Source: Parasponia andersonii | Taxonomy: Eukaryota; Streptophyta; Magnoliopsida; Rosales; Cannabaceae | DNA: 64,000 nucleotides | NCBI GenBank assembly: GCA_002914805.1 | Contig: JXTB01000069.1 | Location: 851,308 to 915,307 of the forward strand | Direction: 5' to 3' | Shown: positions 25,200 through 38,500 of the stretch, in pieces | How the letters are laid out: every line of letters starts with the position of its first letter | Position numbering within the stretch: position 1 is the first letter of the stretch | Notes under the pieces: generated by a model | Database searches by the model: none | What the model was told of the DNA's origin: nothing | Seen by the model: only the letters and a program-made list of their open reading frames with translations | Made by a program: the position numbers and the translations under genes

Positions 25200-26250
25200 C
25201 TATTCCAGAATAGCTTCGATCTTAGCAGGATCGACTAAAATACCTCCGTGAGAAATCACATGACCCAAGAACTTCGCTTCTGACATCCAAAAGTCACACT
25301 TCGATTTCTTCGCATACAACTGATGATCTCTTAGGGTCTTAAGTACTATTCCTAGATGTTCGGTATGCTCTTCTCGAGTCTTGGAATACACCAAGATGTC
25401 ATCGATGAACACAACCACAAAAACGGCCTAAAAACTCGATTCATGAGATCCATAAATGCTGCGAGGTCATTCGTCAAACCAAATGGCATCACCAGAAACT
25501 CAAAATGATTATATTGAGTTCTGAATGCTGTCTTAAGTATATCATCTTCCTTTATCTTCAACTGATGATAACCAGATCTCAAATCGATCTTAGAGAAGAA
25601 TCTTGAACCACCGAGTTGATCAAATTACTCATCTATCCTTGGCAAAGGATATTTGTTCTTCACTGTCAATTGGTTCAACTTCCTGTAGTCCACACAAAGT
25701 CTCAACGAACCATCAGCTTTCTTCGCAAACAAAACAAGAGCACCCCAAGAAGAAGTGTTACTATGAATAAAGCCCTTGAAAAGCAGATCGTCCAACTATT
25801 CTCTTAATTCTTCTATCTCAGCAGGTGCCATGCGATAGGCTGGAATAGAAACTGGTTGAGCTTCAGGAACTAGTTCAATACAGAACTCGATCTCCCTATC
25901 AGGTAGTAGCCCCGGTAAGTCTTCACGAAACACTTCTGAATATTTACACACCACCAAAATCCATGGGTCTTGATCATCTGTCCTCACCTCGCCATCCATG
26001 GCAAACAAGTTCCTATAACACTCAAGTTTCTTTCTTCCACCCATGCACGCCTTCAAAACAGGACTAGGCTTCAACAGACTCATCCCAGCCTGATTGACAA
26101 TAGGATATCCATCACTAGGAAAAAGTGTCACCCACTTCGTATGACAGTCTACAACTACTCGATATTTCAACAACCAATCCATATTGAGTATTGCGTTCTA
26201 CTGTCCCATCGGCAACACAATTAAATCAGCAAGAAGCAACCTATCACCAA
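25200..26250 (-). pseudogene. Inner gypsy reverse transcriptase, frameshifted in the palm
   Basis: 26182-25796 carries the segment between protease and RT (MDWLLKYRVVVDCHTKWV; ELVPEAQPVSIPAYRMAP). 25582-25352 carries [10 protein letters not shown] and [12 protein letters not shown]. The palm box FIDDILVY is in a different frame (25418-25200). Alignment with the outer element shows about ten bases missing around 25417, between FRPF and the FIDD box, which accounts for the frame change. A stop also lies near 25797. Confidence 0.9.
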
Positions 26251-26294
26251 TCACAACCCGACAAGACTTACACATACTAGACACATCGGCTCCT

Positions 26295-26822
26295 CCTCCC
26301 AAAGGTATACCCAATATTAATACATAATCTAAATCAGAAAATTCCAACCCCAACAGTTGAGCAAACAATAAGGATATGAATGAATGGGATACACCAGTAT
26401 CAAACAAAACATGTGCCCAAGAGTGTGAAAGAAGGATCATACCGTCAACAACACCTCGACCGATGTCATTCCTCCCAAAGGTGTACCCAACGTCAATACA
26501 TAATCCAAATCAGAAAATTCCAACCCCAACAGTTGAGCAAACAATAAGGATATGAATGAATGGGATGCACCAGTATCAAACAAAACATGTGCCCAAGAGT
26601 GTGAAAGAAGGATCATATCGTCAACAACACCTCGACCGATGTGATCCTGACCAAAGATGTACCCAACGTCAATACATAATCCAAATCAAAAAATTCCAAC
26701 CCCAATAGTTGAGCAAACAATAAGGATATGAATGAATGGGAAACACTAGTATCAAACAAAACATGTGCCCAAGAGTGTGAAATAAGGATCATATCGTCAA
26801 CAACACCTCGACCGATGTGATC
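26295..26822 (-). repeat. 176-bp tandem triplication across the protease active site
   Basis: Three copies start at about 26295, 26471 and 26647, each 176 bp and very similar. Each encodes ISHSWAHVLFDT plus SHSFISLLFAQLLGLEF, the aspartic protease active-site loop. Because 176 is not a multiple of three, each copy is in a different frame. One copy reads DTGVS and another DTSVS. Confidence 0.92.
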
Positions 26823-28060
26823 CTGAGTGTCATCAGCTCCAGTAAAAGCATATGCTTGGCCAGTCATCTTTCCTTTCCCTTTGTTACCTCTCCCCTGATC
26901 AGGTCGACTGTTGCTGGATCCTGGACCACTGCTGCCATATCCATGCTCACCCTGACTCCCTGAAGCCTGAGGAGTCTGAAAGTTCTGAGTGTAACCCTGA
27001 GGGCGGTACTGATACTGATAAGGCTGAGGGAAAGTAAAAGTCTGCAAAGTACCCTGTGACTGTTGCGGCTTTGCTTGAGTGTTCTGATAAGAAACAGAAC
27101 TGGACTGGCTCTTCTACGGTCCTCCCTGAGAAAGAGAAGATTTCTGCAAATTGTTGGGACACTCCTTCTTCCGATGACCCGGCTGGCCACAAATAAAACA
27201 TCATCCATATGGACTGCCTCTGTCACCCCCTGAAAAACTACTGTTGTTCGAGCTCCTACTGCTCGAAGTATCCTGGACTGACCACTGCTCCTGGTTCCTT
27301 CTGGTGGCTTTCCTATCATTTCCTCTTTGCTGGTTCTTCCTGGAATCCAAACTTTCTTCGATGGCCTCTGCCTGCTTGGCAACCACTGCAATCTTAGGAA
27401 GAGTATGGAAAGTCTGGGTACCAATCCTGTTGAAAATGTTCCGATTCAGACGACTCCTGAACTTTGCAACTCGGGACTTCTCACTCGTACCTAGGTCAAG
27501 GGCAACACTTGCCAACTCAGTGAACTTAATCAGGTACTCATTCATCGTTCTATTACCTTAGACCAAAGTCTCAAACTAATTCATAATCTCATCCTGTTGA
27601 TCCTCATTGGCATACTGAGCCCTGAAAATCCGCTCAAAGCCTTCCCAAGTAAGACTCATAATATCTTGCATCCGTTCCACAGTCTCCCACTAACGAATGG
27701 CGCACTTGGACAGACGGATAACGGCAAAGATTGCCCAAAACTCTACCAGACCACCAAGGGACCGAATATGCCTCTCTATCTCACGTAACCAAGCAATTGC
27801 CACGAGAGGATCTGGTCTCCCGTCAAACTGCCCTAGTTGGAGGCGCATGAATCATTGGAGGTAATCTGACTGATCCAGCTGACGTGCCCTTGGAGCTGGA
27901 GGCTGATAGTCTGGGTTGCTCATCCGAGCAAATGCCTGCTGTATTGCCTCGATCAGATGAGAGAAATCTAGACGTTGAGGAGGTTCGACACCCGGCTAGT
28001 GCCTCGAAACTCTTCTAGGAGGCTTTCTTACTAGTCTGAAACAATATGCCAAGCTGTTAG
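26823..28060 (-). pseudogene. Inner gypsy gag with zinc knuckle
   Basis: The gag core lies near 28000-27550 and the open part is 27545-27201 (MNEYLIKFTELAS, LPKIAVVAKQAEAIEESL). A CCHC zinc knuckle, CFICGQPGHRKKEC, is at 27200-27159 and fits C-x2-C-x4-H-x4-C. A Q/G/Y-rich linker and a basic run (RGNKGKGK) lead to protease. Scattered stops occur, for example at 27560 and 27670. Confidence 0.85.
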
Positions 28061-28139
28061 TGAGATAATGATGCATGCTTGTCATAAAATAAATTCAGTC
28101 TAGTGTAATGGCGATACGTCCGAGCTATTAAACTCAAAA

Positions 28140-28150
28140 CTCTGATACCA
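28140..28150 (-). other. Primer-binding site of the inner gypsy element
   Basis: The minus strand reads TGGTATCAGAG shortly inside the 5' LTR. It is a perfect match to the initiator-Met tRNA complement. Confidence 0.85.
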
Positions 28151-28158
28151 CAATTTCT

Positions 28159-30232
28159 GTCACGACACAAAACCCGGGCCAGTGGTAGAAGGGGAATTTC
28201 ACAAAGATGAGAAATTCCATAATTTATTTGAAAAGTGTCTAAAAAGTTTTAGTTTTGTAAACAGTCTATTTTGCTAAAGTATTTGGAATTTCATCCCGTG
28301 AACCTCTCCCACAATTTGTATACACCATTAAACATAGACCGAATAATAATTGAAAAATGAAAAAATTAAATATAAGTCCAAGCATCATCATCATCTACAA
28401 CAACAAGTTAAATCCCAAAATGGCATACATAAGTTTACAGACAAAATAGAAAGTAGTAATCTTGGTTCAATGCTAACACAAAACCCCGAACAGTCCAAAC
28501 ACCATAACAGTAGACTTCTAACATTACCAAGAAATGAACTACAGTCAAGATGGCCTCTTACTCCTCCTGATTACCAAGATCGCACTGAACACTACCTGAG
28601 GAAGGGGATGAGCACACAATGCCCAGTAGGAAAAACAATTACCTCGATCGAAAGCATTTTAGTGATGGGGAAATCATGCATGGTTAGTTTAGTCCAAAAC
28701 ATCCATATATATATAATCCAAACCGGAAATCCACATATGTATATATATATATATACATATGTATATAAAACAGTATAATCAAAACCATCCAATCCATATG
28801 CATATGACACAAATCAACCCATACTCATAAGCTCACATCCTCTCATCTGTAGAAACCCAGGATGATGGCACTAAGTATCCCTAACAGCCTGCCTGACACC
28901 TAAGCCCATACCCGGAGGGGACACCAATGTGTCGCCTACCAAACCTGGAGGGGCAACCGAACTGCCTACGCCTGCTAAATTAGAAGGTAATCAGAAGTAA
29001 CAAAATCCCGAGCAAGTTTACGGACTTTCACCGACAGTGAGGCATGCAACGCCACACTATAAACCCACGATGCTAACACGGTGCTCATATATGATCCTAT
29101 GACACGTGCAATATAGAACTGAAGTGTAAAAATAGTCATGCTCGGGTTTTTTGATGAAATCAGCGTACTAGGTTTTTATAGAAAAATGGGCAGTATAACG
29201 GCCCTATTTTTAATATAACCAAAATAACCTGTACTCAGAAAATTCCTAGAGCAATACAATATATATCTCATATAACAAATTCCCATCACAGACATTTAAA
29301 TAGTCTAAAAATCACGTTTATTCTCATATGTTGTAGAAAGTAAGTTTTATTCGAAAACGATATAAAACAGAGGTAATTGAATCCTTACCTCGCTCGAATA
29401 GCGATACCACACTATTGAATCTACAAAGTATCGTTGACGATCGCCCGGAGGGTCGGAAACCAATTCCAAGCCCTCGATCGTCCTATTGTGGAAAACCAAC
29501 TTCTCACCGGAGCTTCAATTTCACAAACGGACCTCTTTACTGAATTCCTAGCATCCAAAATAGCTACGTTAGACATATAATTTGTCTAATTCTGGTCCGG
29601 GCCCACACCGGATCGGTGGCACGCAAAATGAGACAAAATCTCGACATCCGATCTCGATTTTCGTGCCAATCACCAAACAACATAATATATATATATATAT
29701 CAAACTTCTCCATTTTCTAAGTACATCCCAAAAGTGAGCTCAAAAACATAATCTAATGATCGGATCAAAAACAACACTCATAAACTCAAAATACCCAAAA
29801 ATGGCAACTTTCAATCCGAATAAAATGGGGTTGAGATATATATACCTTGACGATCCTTGCAATGAGACGAATCCAACGGGGCCACTTGGGGGTCGAATGG
29901 TGGCCGAAATCTTCTCCGGTGGTCAAAAATTCGAAATGGCTCAAATCGGCTTCTATGGAGTTTTCCGGCGAACCAGGCGGCGGCAGCGACCGGCAAGGGG
30001 CGACGGGGCTTCATGGTAGCCTGGCAAAGGCTGGCCGGTGGGCTGGGGTAGCAGACGGTGGCCAGAGGCGAGCTGCAGCCTTCTTTCTCCTTCTGTTGGC
30101 CGAGAGGGAGAAAACGAGAGAGAGAGGGGGGACGGGTCTGAGAAAGAGAGAGGAAAACATATATATAATCTGATTTTTTTTTTAAATCTGGTCAACAGAC
30201 CATTTTGCCCCAAAAAAAACTGGGTTTTTATA
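28159..30232 (-). repeat. 5' LTR of the inner gypsy element
   Basis: It starts TGTCACGAC and ends TTTTTATA on the plus strand. It aligns end to end with 20912-22987. A TA-repeat lies at 28739-28760 and another at 29685-29701, the latter absent from the partner LTR. Confidence 0.92.
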
Positions 30233-30527
30233 ATGGCATCGCAGTATTTTTAGATCGCTAGCGAATTATTACAGTACTAGGTGAGAGACCTAGGCTCCTG
30301 CACAGGTTTTTGCTGATACTCCTACGGACAGTATCAGGATGTTGGGTACTTCTGTTACAGAGATATTACAATATCGTAATGAGAGGACGAGAACTTGCTT
30401 ATATTCTTATTGATATATGATACGTACAATAATGTAATTTTGGTTTAATTTTGAATATATAATTGTTCTTGATACTATAAATTTATAAACTTAATTTATA
30501 AATAGATATAAAGTACTAACCCTATAG
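30233..30527 (+). repeat. 3' LTR of the outer gypsy element, right segment (truncated)
   Basis: ATGGCATCGCAGTATTT resumes the outer LTR after the inner insertion. Similarity to 11738-12038 fades at about 30527. The final part of the LTR, corresponding to 12039-12467, is missing. Confidence 0.85.
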
Positions 30528-31906
30528 TTCTAAGCACGCGCTACAGGGATATAGTTTCTTCTTGTAAATTTGAATGGAATAAACAGTGAACGGAAGGTGG
30601 CTTTTTCCTTACCCATTAATTGTTTTATTCGTTTTGGTGAAAGTAAAAATTCAAATCGAATCTTTAGCACCACATTAATTAGGAGACATCAATTACCTGA
30701 GACGAAAAAACAAATTTTATATTTCTTTTTTTAAAAAACAAAAGGTGGAGATTAAATTATAATCATTATTTATTATAAATTTAAAGGAAAATATTATCCT
30801 TAAATTCATACACATTTTTTAAATTTCAGACAAACTATACATATTTTTTAAATTTCAGACAAACTAAACTAATGGGCTAAATTTGATGTTTCTTAATTTA
30901 AGTAAAACTATTTTAATAAAGTTTTCAAATTTATTCTCTCCATTCGACGTACTCTCGCTAGGTTGAAGTGGCTTTTATTAGGGGAGCTTGAGCAGATAGA
31001 TAAATTCAAGCTTGGTGGAAGCAATAATTTCTTGGCCAATTTGTGAGCATGTGTATAGAGAATAATTGATTTACGTTACTATCTTTTAGTACTTGATGTA
31101 CTTTTTTTTTCCATAGCCATGTTCTTTTTCCTTTTCTGATCAGTCTGATCAGGGTCTTAACAAGGCAGCGCAATAGTTGCCTTTTTGTCACCGATCTTCT
31201 CAGAATTGATTGTTTTCTCTTTAAAAGCTTGTAATTTTTCCTCCTCCAATAACATTTTCGGGCTAGAGTCGTTGATCGCTGGAAGGGTGATTTTTTGAGT
31301 GCAAACATAGTTGGGATGTTTGCGCACTTTCTCATGTAATTTTTTCTTCATCTCCACAGAATTCAATATTCATTAAAAATTTAAAATTCACAAATTTAGA
31401 GTATTGGTGAAATCAATAACAAAGCATCAAAAAGATTTTTGCATTTTCTTATTAAGTTTCAGTACGGTCATTCTTAGGGTTTCATTCGTTATACGCCATG
31501 ACACAAATCTTTGTTAGAGTATTGAGATAGTGGCGCTCATAAGACTTGAGAGTATCTACGAAAAGCGTTTCTTCTATGTCGGAAGTTGCATCATCTCCAA
31601 GTTAGCAACTTACGCGATTCCTTGCATAATACTGATCGAACATGGTTAGTTTATTGCACGTGTATTTATGGATATATAATATACCACTTAGAAGTACATA
31701 TTTTAGTATTTTAAATCCGTAAAGTACCCGACCAGATTATTTTAATGCCGAAATGCTTGATCAGATCGATCGAACGGTAACATAACAACATAAAATATAT
31801 GAACTAAATTCATAGAATATATGAACTTAATAAAAACTTAATGTAAAGGACGAGTATCGATCGGTTGGGTAAGAATCTTAACTGCTCTTTCCCTGTGTGT
31901 TTTGGA

Positions 31907-31948
<42 letters not shown>

Positions 31949-34900
31949 CATGCGTTTCCTTAGCTTTTTTCGACTGGAACTCCTAAAAGAAAGTACATAA
32001 TATGTTAATTTAAAGCCATTATTAAAAGGTTAAAACTAATTAAAGTACCTTTGTCAGGTTGCACCCTGATTTTAGTCCATTAAAATTCGGCGGAAATGCG
32101 CGCGGCCAGCCAGATCACTAGAAAAAGCAGTGACTATCACGATATTGATGTTCAAGAAGAAGAAAAAAGGCACGTTAATTTAACAAATAATAGGAATAAA
32201 AAGTGTCTAACTCGCCAAGTACACACTAGTTTCTAGGTTTACCTAGAGACGTCTCATTTATTATATGGAGGATGCTATCACAACGAGTCTTGTCTCTGTC
32301 TTCTATGTTAGGTGGGCTCCACCTCAATGCTAGGGTGGGAACTAATCATAGTCGCAGACGCACTTGGCCAAATAAATACATTTTGGATCTTAAAAATGTC
32401 GTAGCCATTACACTCATAATGGTTCACCCATTTACAAGGCCTTGGCGTAAGCCGTAATGGACTTTTCATTGAGCGGCGAATTGAAAAATTAATAATAATA
32501 AAATNATAAAATAGTATATTAAGATTAAAATTTTTTAAAGTTTAATGCTTAAAATTGATTTTTCAAAAAATTTTAATCAGTAAAAAATAATAATATCATT
32601 AAAATTAAGAAAAATAATAAGACTAAAATAGTCTTAATAAAAAATATTATTATTTTTTTGTTATTAAAATTATCAAAAAATTAATACAAAGTATCAATTT
32701 TTTCAAATTTTTAATTTTAGGATATTATTTTGCACAGTTAAAATTTTAGGATTTAAATTATATAACACCCAATTTTCAAGAAATATTTTCGTACTTTACT
32801 CTTTTTTGTGAGAAGAATTCGTTAACTGATTTTTGAGAATTTATGATCTGTGACCCTTTTTATATATGTTAATGTGCATTTGTTAGATAAGAGGTTTTAC
32901 TTTCCCTTTTATCCTTATTTTATTCACTTTTATCTTAATTAGCGGGAAATCATTATTAAATGGTATATTTCTCTTCTTTTTTTTTGGTGGTATATCAAGA
33001 ATGTACAAATTTGTTATCTTGACTTTTGACTTTTAGTAGATATCCTTTTCAATCACAATATACTTGCTTTTTATGAGATTGGCATTTTGATCAAGTCTCT
33101 ATAAAATAATAAAAATAAAATCTTGCATTCAAGTTTTATATAATATATCTTTTTAGTTGTATAGTCGTTCGTTATTCTGGGTAGTTCCTACAAAGCAAAG
33201 GATCAGACTAATGACATATTAATGGTGATTTCCTATAAATAGTGGTAAGGTTTGTTTATCTGCAATTCTATGAACTTTTAAACATTAAAAATAATTTAAA
33301 GCCTTTATAACTGACAAATTGACACTAATTTATAATAAAAAAAAAAAGAAAAAAAATCGTGAATTTTTTATGATCGAATAGTAGTTAATAGTATAAAATT
33401 AGTACATACAAAAATACATCGAGTACATACATAGTTATACTAAGACAAAAAGGAAGGGGAGATGATGGAGTATTTAATTGTGGTAAAGTTCGTTTTATGC
33501 AATTTAATGAACTCATAAACAATAAAAACAATTTAAAAACCTCATCTTACAAAGGGACATAAATTTATAAAAACTCTGGGCATTGATAAGGGTAATTTTG
33601 GTATGTATTTTTAATGGGTATTCAATTTGATCAATTAGCTATAACTTTTGAATTGGAGATTCTTACATATATTTGGGCCTAATTAAAATATTTTTTTCAT
33701 GAATATTGGGACAATATTTTGATTCGATGATCAAACTCAACTAAAATGGAGAATCCAAGCATAAAGAAGAATTGAATTTTATTATAAAGAAACTGGAATT
33801 AGATATTTAAATTAAGTTTGTGAGAAATAGCACAGTTCTTATTTTCTGGGTTCTCTTTCAAATAGCTGAACGTTTTTTTTCCTCTCTGCAATATTTTTTT
33901 CCTTTTTAAATGATAAAGTTGTATGAAGGACTAATGGTACTAAAGTTTAGAGAGGTTTGGGATTTAAATACCAAAATTTAAAGCTTAGGAACTTAAATAC
34001 CAAAGAAGCTAAACATTAAGGGTTTTTGCTGTAAATTACCAAGAATAAAATAACAGTAGCCAGTCTAGAATTTAGCAAAAATGTTAGTTAGATTAAACCT
34101 AACTTTCCACCAGATAAGCAAGGTTTTCATACTGTAAAGATTCATAATCAAGGAACTAAGAATTGGAATGATTCAGAGCTACTACAATGCCTTTGTAAAT
34201 GCATGAGTTAATAATGAATATATTTCAAGGGGAAATGGTCTTTTCAAAAATGAGTGAAAGTAGTAGCGATATTAATGCTGACCCGAGTACCATCACAAAT
34301 TGGGTCATACCACTTGTAATGTGCTCATGCCCATGCTCATCTGGTCCTTATGTCGTACTTGTGCCAATTATTATGCCGCTATCGTGCTCCTCTATTTTCG
34401 TGTTCTAATTTTTAATATTACACTATTTTTGAGCCTAATTATGCTTATTTATGATATTTTTTTTATTTTTGTGACTAATTGTACCTATTTTCAGTTCCTT
34501 TTGTGGCTCCATTTCTAGTATTATACTACTAAAATGCTTGATCTTGTCTATTTTTATTGTATCATATATATTTTTCGCCTAATTATTTATGTTTTCTAAC
34601 TCATAATGTTACTGCATCACAATTGTACCCATTTTTCCCCCAAATATACTTGTTTTAATACTATTACTGCATATTTATTTTTAGTGGTTTATGAAATATC
34701 AATAATACCAACTTCCATAATTTGAGTAGATCCGAACTAGACACCTAGCCAAACTAGGTGAATGAAACTAGTCTAGCTTGATCCAGGTTTTCTTTCGTTT
34801 TCTTCAAGCCCCTCGTGACATTTAATTTGAAAGTCCTCTCGAAAGGTAATTTGCTACACACCTCACTTAAATGCAGAAGTTCTGCTTTCCCCCAAAAAAA

Positions 34901-35503
34901 AAAAAATAAAAAAATGCAGACTTTAAAACCATGTCTAGAAAATTTCTGAAAGACAAGAATTACTAAAAAAAAAAAAGAAACCGGGGTAGGGTCAATTTAA
35001 AACTTGCACAGAACATGGGCCTTAAACCTGTTAAGAATATACGTAGTCTGCATAGGATTAAACAACATAACTTGAACCCTGTCATCAGAAAAATAGATAC
35101 TTATTTAAACTTTTTAACTTCATTTTTTTCCCAGTGGATAACGGAGCAAGAAATACGTTAAAACGTGAAAAATATTTCCATGTTCAACGTATGTCTTTTC
35201 CCTTAAATTTCTCATGGACACACTATCTTCCGAAACCAAAATTGGATAAGAAGCCGCAGATACCGCACAAAACCAACCAGAATGAAAGACGAATTACGAG
35301 ACGCAAACAAACAATGTATGTAACTCGAATCATTTACAGCAGTTGATTTCTCTACCAACTTGGAAATCAGATTACATTTAAGCATGTTTTTCCCTTCCCC
35401 CAGTATCCCTTTTTTTACAGTAAAGAATACAAAAAGAATGCACAATAAAGTTAGACCCGTAAGAACTATTTATGAAGTCCAAGTTGTATTTGTATGGCAC
35501 CTG
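30528..35503. other. AT-rich spacer
   Basis: No convincing gene is present. Small items: a roughly 28-bp tandem duplication at 30809-30866 (AAATTTCAGACAAAC); a TA repeat at 31915-31948; one undetermined base at 32505. A lysine-rich minus-strand frame at 31006-31366 needs a frameshift to continue and matches nothing I know. 32500-34700 is low-complexity AT-rich sequence. Confidence 0.55.
31915..31948. repeat. (TA)n microsatellite
   Basis: About 17 TA units follow a short GT run. Confidence 0.9.
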
Positions 35504-38500
35504 TCATGGCCTTTTAGCTATTTGCTTCTTCAGTCCTTTGAGAATCTTACCAAACCACATTAGGTTCATTATAGCTAGAACTGACGGCACCAACATGACC
35601 AAGAGATATCCAAAAATGTGCATTTGGATAACCTGCCAAGCCAATCAAAATCCACATGCTATTAAGCAAAAAGCATTTAAATCGCTAAGAAGTCCATGGA
35701 ACTAGAATTAACTTCACGGATAAAATATTGAAAAGTTACAACTGTATGCCTCAACTAACTATGGCCCGTTTGGTTCGAATATTTGAATGGATATATTTAA
35801 ATGGAAATAATGGAACGAGCTAGAGCTATAATTAGAATGTGAAACATTTGAATAATAATGAAATTGTTGTTTGGAACAATTTGTTGAATAGTATATTTGA
35901 ACTGTGAAAATATCACAATGGATGTTTGGATGACAGTCTTCAGTGTTAATGGTTTACTGTGCAAATTGGGTGTTGAATCCTTTCTGGGGCCATTGAAAGG
36001 TGCCATTCAAAAACAACTTCTGCTTCACATTCTAAATCTATGCAAAATATATCATTCAAATAGTGAAAAGTAAAATGGGCCATTGGAATAAAATTAGAGG
36101 AATGGTTGAACCAAATGTCCATTTGGGCTTTGCAATTAGATTGGTTCTGAATGGTTGAACCAAACAACCCCTAAAGCATTAAATGGCACTATCTGATGTA
36201 AAGTTACAATCAAATACTATACTTTGATGTTTACAATCGACAATTATTAAATTTTGTCCAGAAATTATACTAAACAATAGTTAATAACTTGAAAATATTT
36301 CAATATTAAAACACAGCTGCATCGTCCACATCATTAAGTCAAAAGTTTTTAAAAACTTTTATAATGAGGCATGCAAGAGTTGTTTTAAGAAGTTAAGGGC
36401 ATATGGATAAAGAAAGAAACTTTCTTCCCTCATAATGAAACAACTGTTAGCATCCTAAATTTTTTCCTAAAAATAGAAAACAGCCCAGGACTACAATAGA
36501 GACGAAAACCAGATTAGCAACCAACTGGCAAAGAAGAATAAAGAACGGAAGCTTTTTGTGTGCCCAAAAAAGCATAGTATAGATGCAAATCAAATCTGAT
36601 GTTCATTTCTGATATAGCTTAAGTTCTGAAGAAAGTATCCCAGCCAAAAAACAATGAAGCCAGTAAAATCTAAAAGATCACAAAAAGGAAAAGCATATAT
36701 GGTAGCAACATACCTGATGGTAATGCAAGTAAACATGGTAAAACACATAGCCAAACAACAGTATTCTCGCAGCCTGCACCATAAGTTCCTTCAGCAAGTT
36801 GCTTTTTCTTTCAATAAACTAATAGCAAACAACAAAGAAAACTTTCGTCTTGAAATACAAAACATTCTCTAATACATGCGTTGAGTAGATTTAGTTGTCA
36901 ATTTTTTTCCCATAGCAACAAGGTACGTTGGATAGGCATAAATCAGTTAAGGATATTCAACTAAATAGTAGCTTCTCACCAGCCACAAAAAGAATATCAC
37001 CACACCATTAATGAGATACGCGATTGACCTCTTCATACCACCAGTATCAAGATACCTTCATGAAAACCAAAAGTCGTATCAAACAGGGGGAAGACCAGAA
37101 ATAATTACAATCTTTAAAGTCATATCAAGCAGCGAAAAAGCAGGACTAATTACAATCTTACTAATAAACTTACCATCTTATATTGATTTCTGGAGTAGTA
37201 ATCTCAGAAATGAGTATCATGAATGTATAAAGTTGCCCTTCTCCAGAAAACATGGAATATAACACTGCAATTCCAGAAAGAGAGTGATGGACAACCTGAA
37301 ATTGATATTTATCATATTAGATCTCATGGCAGTAAACACAACAAATAATTGTTTATTTATCCTAAAGATGTCCATACACTAGCTTGAAATGTTGAGTTTA
37401 GTCACATAACAGTGTGCATGTGGTGTTTTCTTTTATGTTTTCATTCTTTGGCTAGGAAAGACATGTGTGGTTATCTTTTCTTCGTTCGGGGCCTCAAATA
37501 TCCCCATTATAGCTCTGCTATTCATCATCCTTCCTTGAGGAGCATTACAACTCCCTTTGAAGTTAAAACTGGAAAGCAGATGGTCACAGTAACTGAACCA
37601 AGAGATTGACCATGTACGAGAAACATTTTGAGAAATGCAGAAGTGCTTATGTTTATGTGAAAGTGTTAAAAAAATAAATGATATTTAAATATAACTAATC
37701 AATGCATGATAAGTTAAGCTTTGGATTCTTTTGTGGAGCTGGAGCGAGAGCATACTTACATACTCCACTCCACCTAGAGAGGGGTATAGCCATAAGATCA
37801 TTGCAAGATCAGCAATGAAGTATCCAACGGAGACCTGTCCAAAAAATTGAAAGAAGAATCTTAAAATGAGTGCGTAAAGACAAGTTGACTAAGATTAAGA
37901 ACACTACTTACATAACAGAAAACTATCCCTGATCACAGCTGAGACAAAAAAGTTATACTCAGTTTAACACCTGATCATGACTATTTTCAGATTTGATTTA
38001 TTTTAGTTTTATAATTGTGTTGGTTTCCTTTTCCTGCATTTTCTCAATTTTATTTTTTCCTAGGATGGTTGCATACGTCCCAGTTTATAAACAATAGGAT
38101 TTCCTCTTTTCATTGGTTGAATTTGTCTATAAGTAGCAACCTCTTCCAGACTTATTCACCAACAACCTATTCTAGAGTCATTACAATCAGTTTTCACCGA
38201 GTTATCACATGGTATCGAGCTACCTGTGTTTTCCAGATGCATTATGCCAGGATTAAAGATTTGATATCAAGAAGAACACCCTAACCCTTTTTTATTCCTC
38301 CTAAAGTGTTGCAATGGTAAATAGATTCTTAGATTCTTACCCTATTATTTCATATATGAAGAATTACAAGATCTAGTATTACAGCTATACAAAAGATGAA
38401 TACAAAAAACGTAATTTTCCGCAGATCTGGAGCTCCTTATTGTTGCCTAGATACACATGCATCTTTTCGGTTGTTCCTTGTGGACACTTATCCTCACAGA

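Larger units (their letters stand above)
20912..30232 (-). mobile_element. Inner Ty3-gypsy chromovirus (Tekay/Del-like), nested in the outer 3' LTR
   Basis: This is a 9.3-kb minus-strand element. Its 5' LTR is 28159-30232 and its 3' LTR is 20912-22987. The primer site (28140-28150) and polypurine tract (22988-23000) are in place. Domains read right to left: gag, zinc knuckle, protease, reverse transcriptase, RNase H, integrase and chromodomain. By eye the LTRs agree at over nine in ten positions, so it is clearly younger than its host element. Long LTRs and the C-terminal chromodomain suggest the Tekay/Del lineage. It is disabled by a frame-breaking triplication in protease, a frameshift in reverse transcriptase and a few stops. 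Confidence 0.93.
10302..30527 (+). mobile_element. Outer Ty3-gypsy retrotransposon with two later insertions in it
   Basis: The element begins at TGTAGAAG and has a 2.17-kb 5' LTR, an initiator-Met primer site, then gag, protease, reverse transcriptase, RNase H, integrase and a decayed chromodomain-like tail, all plus strand. Reverse transcriptase before integrase is gypsy order. The integrase is split by a solo LTR (16409-18652). The 3' LTR (from 19480) is split by a second gypsy element (20912-30232) and loses its last 430 or so bases after about 30527. Stops and shifts are frequent throughout. It is the oldest layer of the nest. Confidence 0.9.

Noticed and set aside
31006-31366. Two lysine-rich minus-strand frames that might join by a frameshift
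   Set aside because: No family recognised, no splice sites that help, and low-complexity lysine-rich content. I left it inside the spacer entry.
32750-32830. TATAACACCCAATTTTCAAG, resembling the start of a gypsy LTR
   Set aside because: No matching end, partner LTR or internal region nearby, and the motif is too short.
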